Source: Vulcaniibacterium thermophilum (lineage in GTDB: Bacteria > Pseudomonadota > Gammaproteobacteria > Xanthomonadales > Xanthomonadaceae). Taken from it: DNA of 64,000 nt. Each line of letters opens with the position of its first letter. Within the stretch, counting starts at the first letter, position 1. The position numbers were made by a program, and so were the translations under genes. The stretch is from NCBI RefSeq assembly GCF_007923255.1, contig NZ_VOHJ01000005.1, forward strand, positions 1-64,000. The letters are read 5' to 3'. This document shows positions 7,900 to 16,751 of this stretch, piece after piece. The notes below the pieces were generated by a model. That model did not search any database. It was not told the origin of the DNA and worked only from the letters and a program-made list of their open reading frames with translations.

Positions 7900-9897
7900 A
7901 TGCAGACGGACTGGATCGACAGCGCGACGGCCTGGATCGGCGCCCATCCCACTGCCGCGGGCGCGCTCATCTTCGCGATCGCGCTGTGCGATGCGCTGAT
8001 CGTGCTCGGCATCGTGGTGCCGGCGCTGCCGTTGCTGTTCGCGGTCGGTGCGCTGATCGGCCTCGGCCACATCAACGGGCCCTATGCGCTCGCCTGCGCG
8101 GCGCTTGGCGCGTTCGTCGGCGACGGGCTGAGCTACTGGATCGGCCGCCGCTTCGGTCCGCGGCTGCGGCTGCGCTGGCCGTTCTCGCGTTATCCGCAGT
8201 GGATCGACCAGGGCGAACAACTGTTCCGTCGGCACGGCACCAAGAGCATCTTCATCGCGCGCTTCGTGGGCGCGGTGCGGCCGTTCGTGCCGGCGATCGC
8301 GGGGATGCTGCACGTGCCGCTGGTGCGTTATCTCGCGCCCAGCGCGATCGCCTGCGTGCTCTGGGCCGCGGCGTTCCTCGCCCCGGGCTGGGTGCTGGGC
8401 AAGTCGTACGACGCGGTGGCGGCGGTGGCCGACCGGCTGGCGCTGGTGCTGGGCGCGCTGCTGGTCGCGGTGGCGGCGGTGTGGGCGATCGTGCTCTACA
8501 CCTGGCGCTGGTTCGCCGCGCGCGCCGACGCGCTGCTGGCGCGCGCCTTGCGCTGGACGCGCGAGCACCCGCACCTGGGCCGCTACGCGGCGGCGCTGAT
8601 GGACCCGAACCGGCCGGAATCGCCTTCGTTGCTGGTGCTGGCGCTGTGCCTGATCGCGATCGGCTGGCTGTGGTTCACGCTGCTGGGCACGGTGCTCGCC
8701 GAAGGCGGTCCGCTGGCGCTGGACGTGACGATCCACCAGATGCTGGCCAACCTGCGCAACCCGCTCGCCGACCGGCTGATGGGCGCGCTGGCGAGCCTCG
8801 GCGATCCGCCGATGCTGGGCAGCGCGGTCGCGTGCGCGCTGATCTACCTGGCGTGGCGGCGGCGCTGGATCGCGGCGGCGCACTGGATCGCCGCGCTGCT
8901 GTTCGGGCTGGTGCTGACCAGCGTGCTGGGCGCCGCGATCGACATGCCGCGCCCGCCGAGCGCGCCGGCCGATTTCGGCTTCCCGTCGGTCGCGGTGACG
9001 ATGACCACCATCGCGTTCGGCTTCTTCGCGGTGCTGATCGCGCGCGAGCTGCCGGGACGGCGGCGCGTGTGGCCGTACCTGCTGGCCGGCGTGGTCACCA
9101 CGCTGCTGGGCTTCGCGCGGCTGTATTTCGGCGCGCACTGGGCCAGCGAACTGGTCGGCGGCACGCTGTTCGGCATCGTCTGGCTGCTGGTGCTCGGCAT
9201 CGCCTACCGGCGGCACGTCTCGCGCAGCTTCTGGATGCGGCCGCTGGCGTGGGCGTTCTACGGCAGTTTTCTGGTCGCGGCGGTGTGGTACCTGCCGGGC
9301 GCGTCGGTGCGGATGGTCGAGAAGCTCGACGTCGCCGGCCCGACCCTGGTGCTCGAGACCCAGGGCTGGTGGGAGCGCGACTGGACGCGCCTGCCGGCGC
9401 AGCGCAGCGAGCGCGAGCCGCGCGGGCGCTGGCCGCTGAACGTGCAGATCGCAGGCCCCCTCGGGCCGCTGCGCGCGCGTCTGGAGGCCGCCGGCTGGCG
9501 CGTGCAGCCGCAGGCGGACTGGCTCGATACCGTGCGCCTGCTCGACGACGACCGCGCGCCGCACGAACAGGCCGTGCTGCCGGCCACGCTGGACGCGCAG
9601 GCCGAGGCGCTGCTGCTGCTGCATACGGGCGCGCGCGCGGACGAGCAGCACGCGCTGCGGCTGTGGCGCGCGCCGGCCGCGCTGCACGACGGCACGCCGC
9701 TGTGGATCGGCACCGCGCAGACGCTGCGGCTGGTGAAGCCGCTCGACACGGTGGCGATCTGGCGCCCGGAGCCGGCCGACAGCGGCGCCTACGCGCACCT
9801 GCGCACGGCGCTGGCCCCGCTCGGCGCGCTCGAGGCGCCGCATCCGGCCAACGGCACGCCGGTGCTGCGCCTGCGCACGGCGACGGACGGCCAGTAG
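7900..9897 (+). CDS. DedA-PAP2-LssY three-domain membrane protein
   Basis: A 665-residue fusion. Residues about 10-190 are a DedA/SNARE-associated (VTT) domain, with GDGLSYWIGRRFG and FIARFVGAVRPFVPAIAGM. Residues about 250-430 are a PAP2-type helical domain, and 450-655 a soluble LssY C-terminal-like domain. Proteins of this layout are thought to act in membrane lipid phosphate turnover or flippase-like roles. The PAP2 active site looks degraded: motif 1 is IDMPRP (346-351) without the usual upstream lysine, motif 2 is FPSVAV (361-366) instead of PSGH, and motif 3 is AR-LYFGA-H413-WAS-E417 with Glu for Asp. Loss of phosphatase activity is therefore plausible. The gene is probably leaderless. 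Confidence 0.88.
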   Translation: MQTDWIDSATAWIGAHPTAAGALIFAIALCDALIVLGIVVPALPLLFAVGALIGLGHINGPYALACAALGAFVGDGLSYWIGRRFGPRLRLRWPFSRYPQWIDQGEQLFRRHGTKSIFIARFVGAVRPFVPAIAGMLHVPLVRYLAPSAIACVLWAAAFLAPGWVLGKSYDAVAAVADRLALVLGALLVAVAAVWAIVLYTWRWFAARADALLARALRWTREHPHLGRYAAALMDPNRPESPSLLVLALCLIAIGWLWFTLLGTVLAEGGPLALDVTIHQMLANLRNPLADRLMGALASLGDPPMLGSAVACALIYLAWRRRWIAAAHWIAALLFGLVLTSVLGAAIDMPRPPSAPADFGFPSVAVTMTTIAFGFFAVLIARELPGRRRVWPYLLAGVVTTLLGFARLYFGAHWASELVGGTLFGIVWLLVLGIAYRRHVSRSFWMRPLAWAFYGSFLVAAVWYLPGASVRMVEKLDVAGPTLVLETQGWWERDWTRLPAQRSEREPRGRWPLNVQIAGPLGPLRARLEAAGWRVQPQADWLDTVRLLDDDRAPHEQAVLPATLDAQAEALLLLHTGARADEQHALRLWRAPAALHDGTPLWIGTAQTLRLVKPLDTVAIWRPEPADSGAYAHLRTALAPLGALEAPHPANGTPVLRLRTATDGQ

Positions 9898-9922
9898 GAC
9901 GAAGGCCGACGCGGGCGGCGGA

Positions 9923-10522
9923 TCAGTCGGGGATCAGCGTCAGCAACTGGTCCAGACGCTCGTGCGGATCGTCGATCTGCAACAGCGCCTGCCGCTGCAG
10001 ATCGGTCAGCGGCAGCAGCTCCGCGAGGCGCCAGCCGACCCAGGCGGCATCGTCGAAGCGCGCGTGCTCGGCGCGCGCATGCTCGCCCCCGACATGCTCG
10101 ATCACCCGCTCCAGCACCGTCGACAACAGACCGTGCTCGGGCCGCAGCGGCTCGACCGGATCGCGCTCGCACCAGTCCACTTCCGCCATCTGCAGGCCGT
10201 TGTCGCGCACCCGCACGCGGCGCGTGTGGAAGCGGCGCGCACCGCGCAGATGCAGCGTGAGCGCGCCGTCGGCGGCGGTGTCGAAATCCTCCACCAGCGC
10301 CTCGGTGCCGAACGCCGCGGGCACCGCGGGCGCGCCGCCGCCCTCGCCGTCCAGGATCAGGCAGACGCCGAAGCCGCGGCCCAGGCGCCCGCATTCGCGC
10401 ACCAGGTCGAGAAAACGCAGGTCGGACACGTGCAGCTCGAGCGCCGCTCCCGGCAGCAACACCGCGTGCAGCGGAAACAGGCCGAGGGTATCGAGCGCGG
10501 GCGCGTGCGGCAGGGCATCCAT
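9923..10522 (-). CDS. LON substrate-binding-domain protein
   Basis: A 199-residue protein with the N-terminal LON (PUA-like) domain and no ATPase or protease part. The diagnostic beginning is LGLFPLHAVLLPGAALELHV (14-33), followed by the LVREC...FGVCLI and GTEALVEDFD segments. Such stand-alone LON proteins are common in proteobacteria and uncharacterised; a protein-binding role is inferred. It lies 17 bp after mpl on the same strand. A TACACT hexamer sits 7 nt before its ATG, so it may be read from mpl, from its own start, or both. Confidence 0.88.
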   Translation of the reverse strand: MDALPHAPALDTLGLFPLHAVLLPGAALELHVSDLRFLDLVRECGRLGRGFGVCLILDGEGGGAPAVPAAFGTEALVEDFDTAADGALTLHLRGARRFHTRRVRVRDNGLQMAEVDWCERDPVEPLRPEHGLLSTVLERVIEHVGGEHARAEHARFDDAAWVGWRLAELLPLTDLQRQALLQIDDPHERLDQLLTLIPD

Positions 10523-10529
10523 GCCGCGC

Positions 10530-10535
10530 AGTGTA
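10530..10535 (-). promoter_or_regulatory. -10-like hexamer 7 nt before the LON-domain gene
   Basis: TACACT on the minus strand is separated from the ATG at 10522 by GCGCGGC. This is the same arrangement as before the kinase at 7840. No Shine-Dalgarno is present. It lies just past the mpl stop codon. Confidence 0.35.
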
Positions 10536-10539
10536 CGCG

Positions 10540-11904
10540 TCAGCCCTGCCGCAGCGCGTCGAAGAACCGGCGCGGCGCGCCGTCGAAGCCGCCGTTGGAC
10601 ATGAACACCACGTGGTCGCCGGCGCGCGCGCGCTCCAGCAGCGCGGCGATCAGCGCATCGGCGGTGGGCACGGTGACGCCCTCGCCGCGCAACGCGCCGA
10701 CCACCTTGCCCGCGTCCCACGGCAGCTCCGGACGGTGCAGGAACACCACCGCGTCCGCCTCGTGCAGCGAGGGGGCGAGCGCGTCGGCGTGCGCGCCCAG
10801 CCGCATCGAATTGCTGCGCGGTTCGATCGCCACCAGGATGCGCGCGCCTGCGACCTTCGCGCGCAGGCCGGACAGCGTGGTGGCGATCGCGGTCGGGTGG
10901 TGGGCGAAGTCGTCGTAGACGGTGACGCCGGCGTGCTCGCCGATCACCTCCAGCCGGCGCTTGACGCTGCGGAAGTTCGCCAGCGCGCCCAGCACCGCGC
11001 GCGGATCGACGCCGACCGCGTGCGCGGCGGCGAGCGCGGCCAGCGCGTTCATCACGTTGTGGCGGCCGAGCAGGGGCCAGCGCACTTCGCCGAGCGCCTC
11101 GCCCCGGTGCAGCAGCACGAACGCGCTGCCGTCGGCGGCGAGCAGGCGCGCGCTCCAGTCGAACGCGCCGTCCAGCCCGAACGTCTCCACCGGCGTCCAG
11201 CAGCCCATCGCCAGCACCTCGCGCAGGCGCTCGTCCTCGCCGTTGACGATCAGCCGGCCGCGCCGCGGCACGGTGCGCACCAGATGGTGGAACTGGCGCT
11301 GGATCGACGCCACGTCGGGGAAGATGTCGGCGTGGTCGTACTCGAGGTTGTTGAGGATGGCCACCCGCGGCCGGTAGTGCACGAACTTGGAACGCTTGTC
11401 GAAGAACGCGGTGTCGTATTCGTCGGCCTCCACCACGAACTCGCGGCCGCGGCCCACGCGCGCGGAGACGCCGAAGTCCTCGGCGACGCCGCCGATCAGG
11501 AAGCCCGGCGCGCGGCCGGCCGCTTCCAGCAGCCAGGTCAGGATGGTGGTCGTGGTGGTCTTGCCGTGGGTGCCGGCCACCGCCAGCGTGTCGCGCCCGG
11601 GCAGCACGTTCTCGGCCAGCCATTGCGCGCCGGAGACGTAACGCCGGCCGTCGTCGAGCACCTGCTCCACCGCCGGGTTGCCGCGCGAGAGCGCGTTGCC
11701 GATCACCACGGTGTCGCAGTCGGGCGCGATGTGCGCCGGGTCGTAGCCCTGCTTCAGCGAGATGCCGAGTTTTTCGAGCTGGGTGGACATCGGCGGATAG
11801 ACCGCCTGGTCGCTGCCTTCGACGTCGTGCCCGAGTTCGCGCGCCAGCGCCGCCACGCCGCCCATGAAGGTGCCGGCGATGCCGAGGATGTGGAGTTTGG
11901 CCAT
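10540..11904 (-). CDS. mpl: UDP-N-acetylmuramate:L-alanyl-gamma-D-glutamyl-meso-diaminopimelate ligase
   Basis: A 454-residue Mur ligase that reattaches recycled murein tripeptide to UDP-MurNAc in the cytoplasm. Visible features are the Rossmann start HILGIAGTFMGG (5-16), characteristic of Mpl rather than MurC, the ATP-binding AGTHGKTTTT (110-119), FLIGGVAEDFGVSARVG, EADEYDTAFFDKRSKF, NLEYDHADIF, and the C-terminal YDDFAHHPTAI. Length fits the family. No Shine-Dalgarno is seen; GACAAT lies 6 nt before the ATG. It is followed closely by the LON-domain gene. Confidence 0.96.
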   Translation of the reverse strand: MAKLHILGIAGTFMGGVAALARELGHDVEGSDQAVYPPMSTQLEKLGISLKQGYDPAHIAPDCDTVVIGNALSRGNPAVEQVLDDGRRYVSGAQWLAENVLPGRDTLAVAGTHGKTTTTTILTWLLEAAGRAPGFLIGGVAEDFGVSARVGRGREFVVEADEYDTAFFDKRSKFVHYRPRVAILNNLEYDHADIFPDVASIQRQFHHLVRTVPRRGRLIVNGEDERLREVLAMGCWTPVETFGLDGAFDWSARLLAADGSAFVLLHRGEALGEVRWPLLGRHNVMNALAALAAAHAVGVDPRAVLGALANFRSVKRRLEVIGEHAGVTVYDDFAHHPTAIATTLSGLRAKVAGARILVAIEPRSNSMRLGAHADALAPSLHEADAVVFLHRPELPWDAGKVVGALRGEGVTVPTADALIAALLERARAGDHVVFMSNGGFDGAPRRFFDALRQG

Positions 11905-11910
11905 GCCGCG

Positions 11911-11916
11911 ATTGTC
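11911..11916 (-). promoter_or_regulatory. -10-like hexamer 6 nt before mpl
   Basis: GACAAT on the minus strand is followed by CGCGGC and the mpl ATG. It matches the -10-to-ATG spacing seen at several genes in this window. No -35 or Shine-Dalgarno was recognised. Confidence 0.35.
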
Positions 11917-11979
11917 GCCGATTCCGCTCCCGTTCGTGCCGGGGTATCGAAAGGCGCGGGCGCCCGCGCAGATCCGCAG

Positions 11980-12049
11980 GTTGGGCTGTGCCGAGGGCGA
12001 AGCCCAACGTCGCTTTCGCAGCGCGATGGTGGGCTGTGCTCAGCCCACC
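11980..12049 (+). repeat. REP-like double hairpin between mpl and the protease gene
   Basis: Two palindromes are visible. The first is GTTGGGCT...AGCCCAAC (11980-12008). The second is GGTGGGCTG-TGCT-CAGCCCACC (12028-12049), a perfect 9-bp stem with a 4-nt loop. Both are followed by the CTACG-type tail common in xanthomonad REPs. The rest of the 368-bp intergenic region (11905-12272) is GC-rich with no gene or clear promoter seen. Confidence 0.75.
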
Positions 12050-12272
12050 CTACGAAACTGCGGCGGCCGGCGCGGGCACGGGATCGCGCGCGAGGGCCGT
12101 TGCGCCGCAGCACGCGGGCGCCGCCGCGCGCCGGCGGAAACGCACCGATGCGCGGCTGCCGACGCCCGTGACCGGCTCATCACACGCGGGCCCGATCGAC
12201 GCTGCTAGGTTCGGCCGCCGCCTGTCCCCGCACAGGCGGTAATCCGGCCGCCCCCTCATCACGGAGCCTCCG

Positions 12273-13481
12273 ATGCGCAACTCCCGCTCTTCCCGCAAGG
12301 TCGTCCTCGCTCCCCTCGCCGCCGCCCTCGTCCTCGCGTGCACCAGCCTGTCCGCCTGGGCCGCCGACGAGGTCGCGCCCGCGCTGCGCGCCGCCATGCA
12401 GCGCGACCTCGGTCTGTCGTCCGACCGCCTCGTGCAGTACCTCAAGGTCGAACGCGCCGCGCTGCAGCAGGAACGCGCGCTCGCGCGCCAGTTCGGTCGC
12501 CACTACGCGGGCAGTTGGATCGAGCAGCGCGCGGACGGCTCGTTCCGGCTGGTCGCGGCGCGGACGACGGCCGGCGGCAAGGCGCCGGCCGGCGTCGAAG
12601 TGCGCCAGGTGCGCCACAGCCTGGCCGAGCTCGATGCCTCCAAGGCGCGACTCGACCTCCTGTTCGCGCAGGGCGCGAAGGTGCCGAAGGGCGTGTACAG
12701 CTGGCAGGTCGATCTGCCCCGCAACGCGGTCACCGTCAGCATCGCGCCCGGCGCCGAGCAGGCCGCGATCGACTTCGTCGCGCTCAGCGGCATCGACGCG
12801 GGCGTGGTGCGCCTGGAAACCATGGACGCGCCGCCGATGCTGCACGTCGACGTGAAAGGCGGCCTCGGCTATCTGCGCAATCCGGGCGACGGCTACCTCT
12901 ACGCCTGCTCGGTCGGCTTCTCGGTGACGCAGAACGGCGCGCCGGGCTTCGCGACCGCGGGCCACTGCGGCACCGCCGGCGAGGCGGTCTACCACGAGCC
13001 GTCGCAGTGGACGCTCGGCCCGCGCTGGGGCGCGTTCGCGGCCTCGCGCTTCCCGGCGCCGGGGCAGTCCGGTCCCGACTATGCGTGGGTGCGGCTCGAC
13101 GCCGGGCATGCGCTGACCGCCACCGTCCACGGCTACGGCCAGGGCGACGTGACCGTGCGCGGCAGCACCGACGCCCCGGTCGGCGCCGCGGTGTGCCGTT
13201 CCGGGCGCACCACCGGCTGGCGCTGCGGCACCATCGAGGCGCGCAACGTCACCGTGACCTACGTGTCCGGCGAGACCGTGCTGAATCTGACGCGCACCAC
13301 CGCCTGCTCCGAAGGCGGCGATTCGGGCGGCTCGTTCATCACTTCGGCCGGCCAGGGCCAGGGCGTGCTGTCGGGCGGCAGCGGAAGCTGCAAGGGCAAC
13401 ACACGGCGCAGCCGGAGCTACTTCCAGCCGCTCAATCCGATTCTGCAGGCGTACAACCTCAACCTGCTGACGAGCCCCTGA
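12273..13481 (+). CDS. Secreted alpha-lytic-type serine protease (S1 family) with pro-region
   Basis: A 402-residue preproprotein. Residues 1-30 form a signal peptide (cleavage after AWA). About 31-193 is a folding pro-region of the alpha-lytic prodomain type, and the mature chymotrypsin-fold enzyme begins near 194. The catalytic triad is His231 (ATAGHCG), Asp269 (SGPDYAWV) and Ser351 (EGGDSGGSF). The three alpha-lytic-type disulfides can be paired as Cys212-Cys232, Cys308-Cys318 and Cys345-Cys373. It is likely an extracellular bacteriolytic or nutritional protease; specificity is unknown. CGGAGCC before the ATG is the ribosome binding site. A strong terminator follows at 13504. Confidence 0.95.
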   Translation: MRNSRSSRKVVLAPLAAALVLACTSLSAWAADEVAPALRAAMQRDLGLSSDRLVQYLKVERAALQQERALARQFGRHYAGSWIEQRADGSFRLVAARTTAGGKAPAGVEVRQVRHSLAELDASKARLDLLFAQGAKVPKGVYSWQVDLPRNAVTVSIAPGAEQAAIDFVALSGIDAGVVRLETMDAPPMLHVDVKGGLGYLRNPGDGYLYACSVGFSVTQNGAPGFATAGHCGTAGEAVYHEPSQWTLGPRWGAFAASRFPAPGQSGPDYAWVRLDAGHALTATVHGYGQGDVTVRGSTDAPVGAAVCRSGRTTGWRCGTIEARNVTVTYVSGETVLNLTRTTACSEGGDSGGSFITSAGQGQGVLSGGSGSCKGNTRRSRSYFQPLNPILQAYNLNLLTSP

Positions 13482-13503
13482 GCCGGCACACGCCGGCGGA
13501 AAC

Positions 13504-13531
13504 GAAGAACGCCCCGGACGGGGCGTTCTTC
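13504..13531. terminator. Bidirectional hairpin terminator
   Basis: A perfect 12-bp stem GAAGAACGCCCC/GGGGCGTTCTTC closes a GGAC loop, with T-rich (plus) and A-rich (minus) edges. It serves the protease gene on the plus strand and adk on the minus strand, whose stops converge on it. Confidence 0.9.
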
Positions 13532-13550
13532 TTGCGCATCGCAGGAGCGC

Positions 13551-14132
13551 TCAGCCGACGGCCTTGGTGGCGGGCTCCAGCACCTCGACGATGCGGCTGA
13601 ACACTTCGTCCAGCGAGCCCACGCCGTCCACCATCGCGAGCTTGCCCTGCTGCCGGTAGTGATCGACCACCGGCGCGGTGCGGGTTTCGTACACCTGCAG
13701 GCGGATCCGCACCGATTCCGGGCTGTCGTCGGCGCGGCCCTCGGCCGCGGCGCGGCCGGCGATGCGCTCGACCAGCAGCTCGGTCGGCACTTCCAGCAGC
13801 ACCGCCACGTCCATCGGCTGGCCGATGCGCGCGAGCAGCGCATCCAGCGCGTCCGCCTGCGCGAGGTTGCGCGGGTAACCGTCGAGGATGAAGCCGTTCG
13901 CCGTATCCGGCTGCGAGAAACGCGACTCCAGCATGCCGAGCAGGATCTCGTCGGAGACCAGCTCGCCGCGCGCCATGACCTCCTGCGCCTGACGGCCGAG
14001 CTCGGTGCCGGCGGCGACCTCGGCGCGCAGCAGCTCGCCGGTGGAGATGTGCGGCACCCGCAGGTGCTCCTTCAGACGGGCCGCCTGCGTGCCCTTGCCG
14101 GAGCCGGGCGCGCCGAGAAGTACCAATCGCAT
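13551..14132 (-). CDS. adk: Adenylate kinase
   Basis: A 193-residue nucleotide kinase (ATP + AMP to 2 ADP) with P-loop GAPGSGKGTQ (7-16), the AMP-site HISTGELLRAEV, GFILDGYPRN, and a short lid (GRAAAEGRADDSPESVRIRLQVY) rather than the long zinc-type lid. I start at the second of two in-frame ATGs because AGGAG lies 8 nt before it but only 2 nt before the ATG at 14138. It heads away from pfp. Together with the pyrophosphate enzymes downstream it forms a phosphate-energy neighbourhood. Confidence 0.96.
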   Translation of the reverse strand: MRLVLLGAPGSGKGTQAARLKEHLRVPHISTGELLRAEVAAGTELGRQAQEVMARGELVSDEILLGMLESRFSQPDTANGFILDGYPRNLAQADALDALLARIGQPMDVAVLLEVPTELLVERIAGRAAAEGRADDSPESVRIRLQVYETRTAPVVDHYRQQGKLAMVDGVGSLDEVFSRIVEVLEPATKAVG

Positions 14133-14283
14133 CAACATCGCTCCTGGGACGCGGAATCCGGCGGCCGGGCCTCGACGGCCCGTCGGCGCCGCGGCGCTAC
14201 ACTCGCCGGGCCGCCTCCGCCGGATGTCCGGGGAAAATCAGGCGGCAGCTTACCGCATCCCGGTCCAGGAGCAGGCAAATCGC

Positions 14284-15534
14284 ATGGCCGCAGGCACCCT
14301 GTTCTACGCCCAGTCCGGCGGCGTCACCGCCGTCATCAACGCCACCGCGGCGGCGGTGATCCGCGCCGCCCGCGCGCGCCGCGTGCCGGTGCTGGCCGGG
14401 CGCAACGGCATCCTCGGCGCGCTGCGCGAGGAGCTGATCGACACCTCCGCGCTCAGCGCGGCCGAGTTGAAGGCCTTGGCGCACACGCCGGGCGGCGCGT
14501 TCGGCTCCTGCCGCTACAAGCTCAAGTCGCTGCAGGACGACCGCGCGCAGTACGAGCGGTTGCTGGAGGTGTTCCGCGCGCACGACGTGCGCTGGTTCCT
14601 CTACAACGGCGGCAACGATTCGGCCGACACTGCGCTGAAGATCGCGCAACTGGCGGAGGAGTCGGGCTATCCGCTGGTCTGCGTGGGCGTGCCGAAGACG
14701 GTCGACAACGATCTTCCGCTCACCGACACCTGCCCGGGTTTCGGCTCGGCGGCGAAGTACACCGCCGTCTCGGTGCGCGAGGCGGCGCTCGACGTCGCCG
14801 CGATGGCCGACACCTCGACCAAGGTGTTCGTGTACGAGGCGATGGGCCGCCACGCCGGCTGGCTGGCCGCCGCCGCCGGCCTCGCCGGCCAGGGGCCCGA
14901 CGCGGCGCCGCATCTGATCCTGTTTCCGGAGCGCCCGTTCGAGGAGGCGCCGTTCTTCGCCAGGGTGCGCGAGGTGGTCGAGCGCGTGGGCTACTGCGTG
15001 GTGGTGGCAAGCGAGGGCATCCGCACGCCAGACGGCCGCTTCGTCGCCGACGCCGGCGGCGGCAAGGACGCGTTCGGGCACACGCAACTGGGCGGGGTGG
15101 CCTCGCATCTGGCCGCGCGCGTCAAGGACGCGCTCGGCTACAAGGTGCACTGGACCCTGCCCGATTACCTGCAGCGCAGCGCGCGCCATCTCGCGTCGGA
15201 GACCGACTGGCGGCAGGCGACGGCGGTCGGCGAGGCGGCGGTGGAGTACGCGCTCAAGGGCATGAAAGGGGTGATGCCGATCATCCGCCGCACCGGCGAT
15301 CGCCCGTACCGCTGGACCGTGCGCCCCGCCCCGCTGGCCGAGATCGCCAACCGTGAGCGGAAGATGCCGCCGGAGTTCATCCGCGAGGACGGCTACGGCA
15401 TCACCGATGCGGCGCGCCGCTATCTCGAACCGCTGATCCGCGGCGAGGCGTATCCGCCGTATGGCCGCGACGGTCTGCCGAAGTATCTCGACGCGCGTCT
15501 GCCGCTGGTGGAGAAGCGGCTGGGGCCTGATTGA
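14284..15534 (+). CDS. pfp: Pyrophosphate-dependent 6-phosphofructokinase
   Basis: A 416-residue phosphofructokinase that uses PPi instead of ATP, making the glycolytic step reversible. The PPi signature is visible: GGNDSADTA (109-117), where the second acidic position blocks ATP binding, and PKTVDND (137-143), whose lysine is typical of PPi enzymes. MGRHAGW (187-193) is the fructose-6-phosphate site. AGGAGCAGGCAAATCGC precedes the ATG at 14284, favouring it over an in-frame ATG at 14224. TACACT at 14198-14203 is a possible -10. The nearby H+-pyrophosphatase and soluble pyrophosphatase compete for the same substrate. Confidence 0.93.
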   Translation: MAAGTLFYAQSGGVTAVINATAAAVIRAARARRVPVLAGRNGILGALREELIDTSALSAAELKALAHTPGGAFGSCRYKLKSLQDDRAQYERLLEVFRAHDVRWFLYNGGNDSADTALKIAQLAEESGYPLVCVGVPKTVDNDLPLTDTCPGFGSAAKYTAVSVREAALDVAAMADTSTKVFVYEAMGRHAGWLAAAAGLAGQGPDAAPHLILFPERPFEEAPFFARVREVVERVGYCVVVASEGIRTPDGRFVADAGGGKDAFGHTQLGGVASHLAARVKDALGYKVHWTLPDYLQRSARHLASETDWRQATAVGEAAVEYALKGMKGVMPIIRRTGDRPYRWTVRPAPLAEIANRERKMPPEFIREDGYGITDAARRYLEPLIRGEAYPPYGRDGLPKYLDARLPLVEKRLGPD

Positions 15535-15594
15535 CCGCCATCAGCCCAAGCGGGCACACTCGCCCGCGCCGCCGGAAGCAAGGAGGAGAGTTCC

Positions 15595-16203
15595 ATGGAA
15601 TGGTTCCTGCGAGTCGCTGCAGCGCTGGTATTGGCCGCGCTTCCGCTTCTCCCAGCGCACGGCAAGCGGCCGCCGTATGCCGATAAGTGGGGCGAGATCA
15701 AGACACCCTTCGACGAGGCTGCCGCCGAAGCGGCACTCGAGCCGGGCAACAGCCGACTGAGCGGGCGCACGTTCGCCAAACTCGGCTTCCTGAGCAAGAA
15801 GTACGGGGCAGAACGGCTCGTATTTCTCCTTCCGCTTGTTCCGTATTATGAGGAATGGTACGCCCGCTTCCGCCGAAACCCGGCGGTAGGCCTGGACTAT
15901 CTGGACAAGCGGGCAGTCCAGTACCACGCGCGCGCGCTCACCGACGAGGAAGGCCGCTTCGTCTTCGAGAATCTCAAGCCGGGGCGTTATCTCCTCTACT
16001 CGACCGTCGGCTACACGATCACCAACGAATGGCGCGAAGTCGTCGGCGTCGAAAGAGGCTACAACGTTTTCGGCCACCTGATTTCGACAGTACCGATCTA
16101 TGGGGAGCGCCATGTCGATATCATCCCGCTCACCCATCACATTCTTCGAATAGTCGAGATCAAAACGGATGGCGAACACGTTGACCTCGGCGATGTCAGA
16201 TAG
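15595..16203 (+). CDS. Secreted protein of unknown function, carboxypeptidase-regulatory-like
   Basis: A 202-residue protein with an N-terminal signal peptide (hydrophobic to about residue 20, ending LLPAHG). The central segment ALTDEEGRFVFENLKPGRYLLYS is typical of beta-sandwich carboxypeptidase-regulatory/CNA-B-like domains. No catalytic motif is recognised. AAGGAGGAG upstream is a good ribosome binding site. It is followed 11 bp later by another secreted protein, so the two are likely an operon. Periplasmic or surface location is inferred from the signal. Confidence 0.65.
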   Translation: MEWFLRVAAALVLAALPLLPAHGKRPPYADKWGEIKTPFDEAAAEAALEPGNSRLSGRTFAKLGFLSKKYGAERLVFLLPLVPYYEEWYARFRRNPAVGLDYLDKRAVQYHARALTDEEGRFVFENLKPGRYLLYSTVGYTITNEWREVVGVERGYNVFGHLISTVPIYGERHVDIIPLTHHILRIVEIKTDGEHVDLGDVR

Positions 16204-16214
16204 GAGCCCTTTCG

Positions 16215-16745
16215 ATGCTCGTCATTCGGCTTGTCCTTGCACTACTGCTCCTCATGGCATCGGCAATCACGGCACCGGCGGACGCTCAACAGCCGCGCTC
16301 CTGTGAACCGGACGCCGCGAAGTGCTGGTACATCGTGTTCGCACTCGGTGACCCGCCGAAGCGCGAGTTGTTCATCACCAACCACGCGATCCGCGAGCTC
16401 GAAGCCGGCATCCGGCAACTGGAGCTCGTCCACATGTTCGAATCCCCCGATCAGCCGCAGTACGTCGTTCTCACGCTGGACTTCCGCTGCCGAACCGGAG
16501 AGTTCCGCCTTCGCAAGGCGAGCGGAAGCGACCGCAACGGCAAAGTCGCAAGCGCCAGTGCACCCGAGGAGGCGCCCGACTGGCACAAGGCGGCGAATTC
16601 TCCGTTGGAACCGGCGATGAACTTTGCGTGCAACCCCGATGTCCTCAAGAACCCCGAACGGCATTACGTGTCGTACTTCACGGATATGATTCGGGTTCCC
16701 GACGTCGTGCAACTGGCGCGCAGGACTTTCTGGCAGCAGCGCTGA
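16215..16745 (+). CDS. Secreted hypothetical protein
   Basis: A 176-residue protein with a clear signal peptide (cleavage likely after APADA, residue 24). Four cysteines remain in the mature part (SCEPDAAKCW, FRCR, FACN), suggesting periplasmic disulfides. I do not recognise the family. AGGAG before the ATG supports the start. It is placed in a probable two-gene operon with the preceding secreted protein. Its stop is 6 bp from the stop of the convergent gene at 16752. Confidence 0.6.
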   Translation: MLVIRLVLALLLLMASAITAPADAQQPRSCEPDAAKCWYIVFALGDPPKRELFITNHAIRELEAGIRQLELVHMFESPDQPQYVVLTLDFRCRTGEFRLRKASGSDRNGKVASASAPEEAPDWHKAANSPLEPAMNFACNPDVLKNPERHYVSYFTDMIRVPDVVQLARRTFWQQR

Positions 16746-16751
16746 GCGTGC

